From contig UQDF01000032.1 in NCBI GenBank assembly GCA_900539765.1, positions 1 to 24,879 of the forward strand: 24,879 nt of DNA. Direction: 5' to 3'. The DNA comes from an uncultured Porphyromonas sp. Lineage in GTDB: Bacteria > Bacteroidota > Bacteroidia > Bacteroidales > Porphyromonadaceae. Both the position numbers and the translations under genes were made by a program. Shown here piece after piece: positions 22,611-24,879 of this stretch; the first letter of the stretch is position 1; each line of letters starts with the position of its first letter. A model generated the notes under the pieces. It did not search any database. It was not told the origin of the DNA and saw nothing but the letters and a program-made list of their open reading frames with translations.

Positions 22611-24611
22611 ATGATTACAACCAAATCACGTTGGGTAGCGATCGCCTGTCATACACTCTTGGCTATTGTGGTGATGCAGCTGTGCCGATTGCTCTACTTC
22701 TTTTACAATCAGTCCTTCTTTCCCTCGGTCGATGGCTGGCAGTTGCTCCGACTCATGCAGGGTGGCTACATACTAGATATGGTCGCCATCGCCTATGGAC
22801 TGCTACTCTACTACCTTATGATGATCGTAGGTGCTTACCTACCTAGACGGGTCGAGATGAGTGGCTGGTACCGCTGGATACGACATATAGCATATGTCTT
22901 GCCACTAGGATTCTTCATCTTCCTCAATGTCTCAGACACGGGCTACTATCCCTTCGTCTTAAGGCGAGCAAACAGTGACATCTTCCGAGAGTTTCAGGGG
23001 AAGAGCATGTTTAGCTTCTACAAAGACTTCATCGTAGAGTTTTGGCCACTCACCATAGCATTTTTCGTCTTACTGGCTCTCACCATAGCGGGCTACTGGC
23101 TGGTGCAGTATCAGCGGGAGGAGCGCACCTCTCGTCGCTCTTATTGGGTAGATGGCACCTGTACACTAGGTATGATCATATTCCTCTTCTTCAGTATGCG
23201 TGGGCGTTGGGACTTCGTAGGTAAACCAGTATCGACGACACACTTCTTCTCCTATGCGACAGACCCACAGCAGTTTCCCTTGCTACAAAACACCCCCATC
23301 GCTCTGACAAAAGATGCAGCCTCACGACAGCTCTTCACCTTCTACACAGACGAAGAGCTACCTACCATCTTCACACCCTACTATCAGGCGGCTCCACTCT
23401 CAGAGAGCGATACACTCTTTGGCTCTATGCAGGGGCGCAATGTCGTCGTCATCATCTTAGAGAGTATGGCTAGAGAGTACACTGGCTACCTCAATAGATC
23501 TATCGATGGATACCCGAGCTACACTCCCTACCTCGACAGCTTGATGCCACACACACTCTATGCGCAGTACGGCTTTGCCTCTGGCAAGCGCTCCGTCGAG
23601 TCCTTTCCCTCGATCTTCGTCTCGCTCCCCTCGTTTGGTGGCACCTTCGACGATGAGGCATGGACTATGGACAACTACCAGCACTTTGACTCTTATGACA
23701 CAGGCCTACCACTATCACTAGGCGATTACGGCTATCACCTCAAGTTTTACCATGGTGATGAGCCAGGGGCTATGGGCTTCTACCCCTTTCTCAATCGCCT
23801 AGGGGTACAAGATCAATACACCGCTCAGGACTACCTAGCCACGCATCCTAATGAGTCTCATGCTAAGGTCGGCACGTGGGGTATCCACGACCTACCCTTC
23901 GAGCAGGCTATGGCTGAGGATATGAAGTCGCTCCAGGAGCCCTTTGGTGCCTTCTTTTTCTCGCTCTCTAATCATAGTCCTTTTAGTATGCCCAAGGGAT
24001 ATAAAGGCAAATTAAAGCGAGGTACGCTCCCGATCCATCAGACAGCTCAATATGCCGATGACGCTCTCCGAGAGTTTTTCGAGCGAGTCAAAGAGGAGCC
24101 TTGGTATAGCAATACACTCTTCGTCATCACGGCCGACCACACAAGCCTCAGCGACCATCCTATGTATGCCAACCTAGCGGGACATGCTGCGGCGCCGATC
24201 TTCTTCTTTGACCCGCAAGGCAAGCTGCAAGGAGAGGTCAGCGACTATGTCGTGCAGCACATAGACCTCCTCCCCACCCTTCTCTACCTGCTCGGTATCA
24301 CAGAGCCAGTGCTGAGCTACGGGAGTAACATCTTCGATGAGCAGGCAGAGCACTATGCGCTCAACTTCTACCACAATCAGTACCTCTTCTTCACGAAGAC
24401 ACTCACACTCTCAATGACCTCCGATGGTCAGGTCAGCGTCCAGAAGCCTGCAGCTTATCTGCAGACGGAACCCGATCGAGCCACCGCCCCCACCTCGTCA
24501 GAGGTAGCGCACTACACAGCACTCTTTAAGGCGATCGTACAGGACTACAACTACCGCGTCCTCAAGAGCTCCTTCTCACTCAGAGATGTGACCCCCAAGT
24601 CGTCAGACTAG
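22611..24611 (+). CDS. LTA synthase-like membrane phosphotransferase (sulfatase fold)
   Basis: Inner-membrane enzyme of 666 residues of the LTA synthase / phosphoglycerol transferase family (alkaline phosphatase superfamily). Five hydrophobic segments (about 10-30, 53-76, 92-107, 145-165, 184-196) precede a large periplasmic catalytic domain. Putative metal ligands are Glu284 in VVIILESMA and Asp509-His510 in VITADHTSLSD. Further active-site residues are His381 in FYHGD and Ser328 in ASGKRSVES, which stands where the catalytic Thr is usually found. In well-known members the enzyme moves glycerol phosphate or phosphoethanolamine from a phospholipid to a sugar or lipid acceptor. With three glycosyltransferases upstream, decoration of a surface glycan or glycolipid is a reasonable inference. 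Gram-negative Bacteroidota have no classical LTA, so that label should not be taken literally. Confidence 0.9.
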   Translation: MITTKSRWVAIACHTLLAIVVMQLCRLLYFFYNQSFFPSVDGWQLLRLMQGGYILDMVAIAYGLLLYYLMMIVGAYLPRRVEMSGWYRWIRHIAYVLPLGFFIFLNVSDTGYYPFVLRRANSDIFREFQGKSMFSFYKDFIVEFWPLTIAFFVLLALTIAGYWLVQYQREERTSRRSYWVDGTCTLGMIIFLFFSMRGRWDFVGKPVSTTHFFSYATDPQQFPLLQNTPIALTKDAASRQLFTFYTDEELPTIFTPYYQAAPLSESDTLFGSMQGRNVVVIILESMAREYTGYLNRSIDGYPSYTPYLDSLMPHTLYAQYGFASGKRSVESFPSIFVSLPSFGGTFDDEAWTMDNYQHFDSYDTGLPLSLGDYGYHLKFYHGDEPGAMGFYPFLNRLGVQDQYTAQDYLATHPNESHAKVGTWGIHDLPFEQAMAEDMKSLQEPFGAFFFSLSNHSPFSMPKGYKGKLKRGTLPIHQTAQYADDALREFFERVKEEPWYSNTLFVITADHTSLSDHPMYANLAGHAAAPIFFFDPQGKLQGEVSDYVVQHIDLLPTLLYLLGITEPVLSYGSNIFDEQAEHYALNFYHNQYLFFTKTLTLSMTSDGQVSVQKPAAYLQTEPDRATAPTSSEVAHYTALFKAIVQDYNYRVLKSSFSLRDVTPKSSD

Positions 24612-24677
24612 CCAGTGACCTTTCGCTTGGTGCAATTTGCCGTGTAGTGCGCACGGCCTCGTAAGCGCAACGCACGA

Positions 24678-24701
24678 CAATCAAACGACCAATCAAACGG
24701 C
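24678..24701 (+). repeat. 12-bp tandem duplication
   Basis: CAATCAAACGAC is followed directly by CAATCAAACGGC, eleven of twelve bases identical, in the gap after the sulfatase-like gene. A short inverted repeat, GCCGTG...CACGGC (24639-24657), lies just upstream. Neither has a T-run, and no function is evident. Confidence 0.5.
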
Positions 24702-24710
24702 TCTCGAACG

Positions 24711-24753
24711 AATAGCCACGTGGAGATTTATGAATTCCCACGTGGCTATTTTT
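24711..24753 (+). terminator. hairpin with T-run after the sulfatase-like gene (part of repeat copy 2)
   Basis: AATAGCCACGTGG (24711-24723) and its exact complement (24738-24750) give a 13-bp stem with a 14-base loop, followed at once by a run of T residues. It lies 100 bases past the stop and is the only terminator-like structure after the glycosyltransferase-sulfatase series. The same hairpin occurs in copy 1 where no plus-strand gene ends, so termination may be a side effect of the element's structure. Confidence 0.55.
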
Positions 24754-24831
24754 TATTCTCCACGTAGGGGTCATTCATTTCCTCCGAAGTTTCATTTGAT
24801 TCCTCCGAAGTTTCATTTCACGTCCATGTGG
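24711..24831 (+). repeat. intergenic repeat element, copy 2 (first 121 bp)
   Basis: This matches 14757-14877 without any gap. By hand count about 100 of 121 bases agree. The stem arms, the T-run with CTCCACGTAGG, and the 33-bp block with two GAAGTTTCATTT units (24786 and 24807, 21-bp period) are identical. Differences cluster in the 14-base loop and in a 17-base stretch at 24769-24785. Motifs of the CCACGTGG type lie at 24716, 24738, 24760 and 24824 (the last is CCATGTGG). The second triad is not continued: no such motif is found at 24846. The remaining 48 bases to the window end show nothing recognisable. Confidence 0.85.
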
Positions 24832-24879
24832 TTCCCTGAAAATGGTTGACTTATTTTTTGCTGAAACTGATGTCGGTTG

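Noticed and set aside
24637..24849. Small open frame of about 70 residues at the right end
   Set aside because: Its body is the dispersed repeat element. It has no ribosome-binding site, and the variable block is unrelated in the other copy.

Overview
The window looks like chromosomal DNA of a Bacteroidota bacterium, most likely a Porphyromonas-type anaerobe. The reasons are a SprE/PorW-type lipoprotein of the type IX secretion and gliding machinery, several upstream boxes fitting the Bacteroidota -7 consensus TAnnTTTG, a GyrB of about 657 residues without the long insert of the enterobacterial protein, and the general look of the housekeeping proteins. Species is inference. Base composition is fairly GC-rich (about 55% in a hand-counted line) except in one small gene near 10.1-10.5 kb (about 39%).

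Layout. 0.1-4.7 kb, plus strand: pyrB-pyrI (aspartate transcarbamoylase catalytic and regulatory chains), then a lemA gene and a TPM-domain membrane protein with zinc ribbons, then a CaCA-family cation/Ca2+ antiporter. A compact repeat-rich spacer separates lemA from the TPM gene. 4.8-14.7 kb, minus strand: a converging set read from right to left as ruvB-xseA-5'-nucleotidase lipoprotein, a lone low-GC DUF488 gene, pdaD-rpiB-small membrane protein, and the long sprE/porW-like gene, closed by a hairpin terminator facing the antiporter gene. 14.65-15.08 kb: a 427-bp divergent intergenic region carrying an ordered repeat element. 15.1-24.6 kb, plus strand: MATE exporter-prmA, gyrB with its own promoter, then three glycosyltransferases and an LTA-synthase-like membrane sulfatase-fold enzyme, probably a surface glycan or lipid-headgroup module. 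A second copy of the repeat element follows this last gene.

The most unusual signal is the intergenic repeat. In the copy at 14757-14921, six 8-bp palindrome-like motifs (CCACGTGG and close variants) form two triads with exactly 22-bp spacing. They flank a centre with a 21-bp direct repeat. The copy at 24711-24831 matches the first 121 bp without a gap (about 100 of 121 bases by hand count). The first motif pair with its T-run forms a terminator-like hairpin in both. Other points of interest are the 9-bp and 7-bp tandem repeats between lemA and the TPM gene, the roughly 105-residue Lys/Arg/Glu/Gln tail on the SprE-like protein, a self-processing pyruvoyl arginine decarboxylase next to rpiB, and the apparently acquired DUF488 gene. 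No tRNA, rRNA, CRISPR array, transposase or prophage gene was seen.
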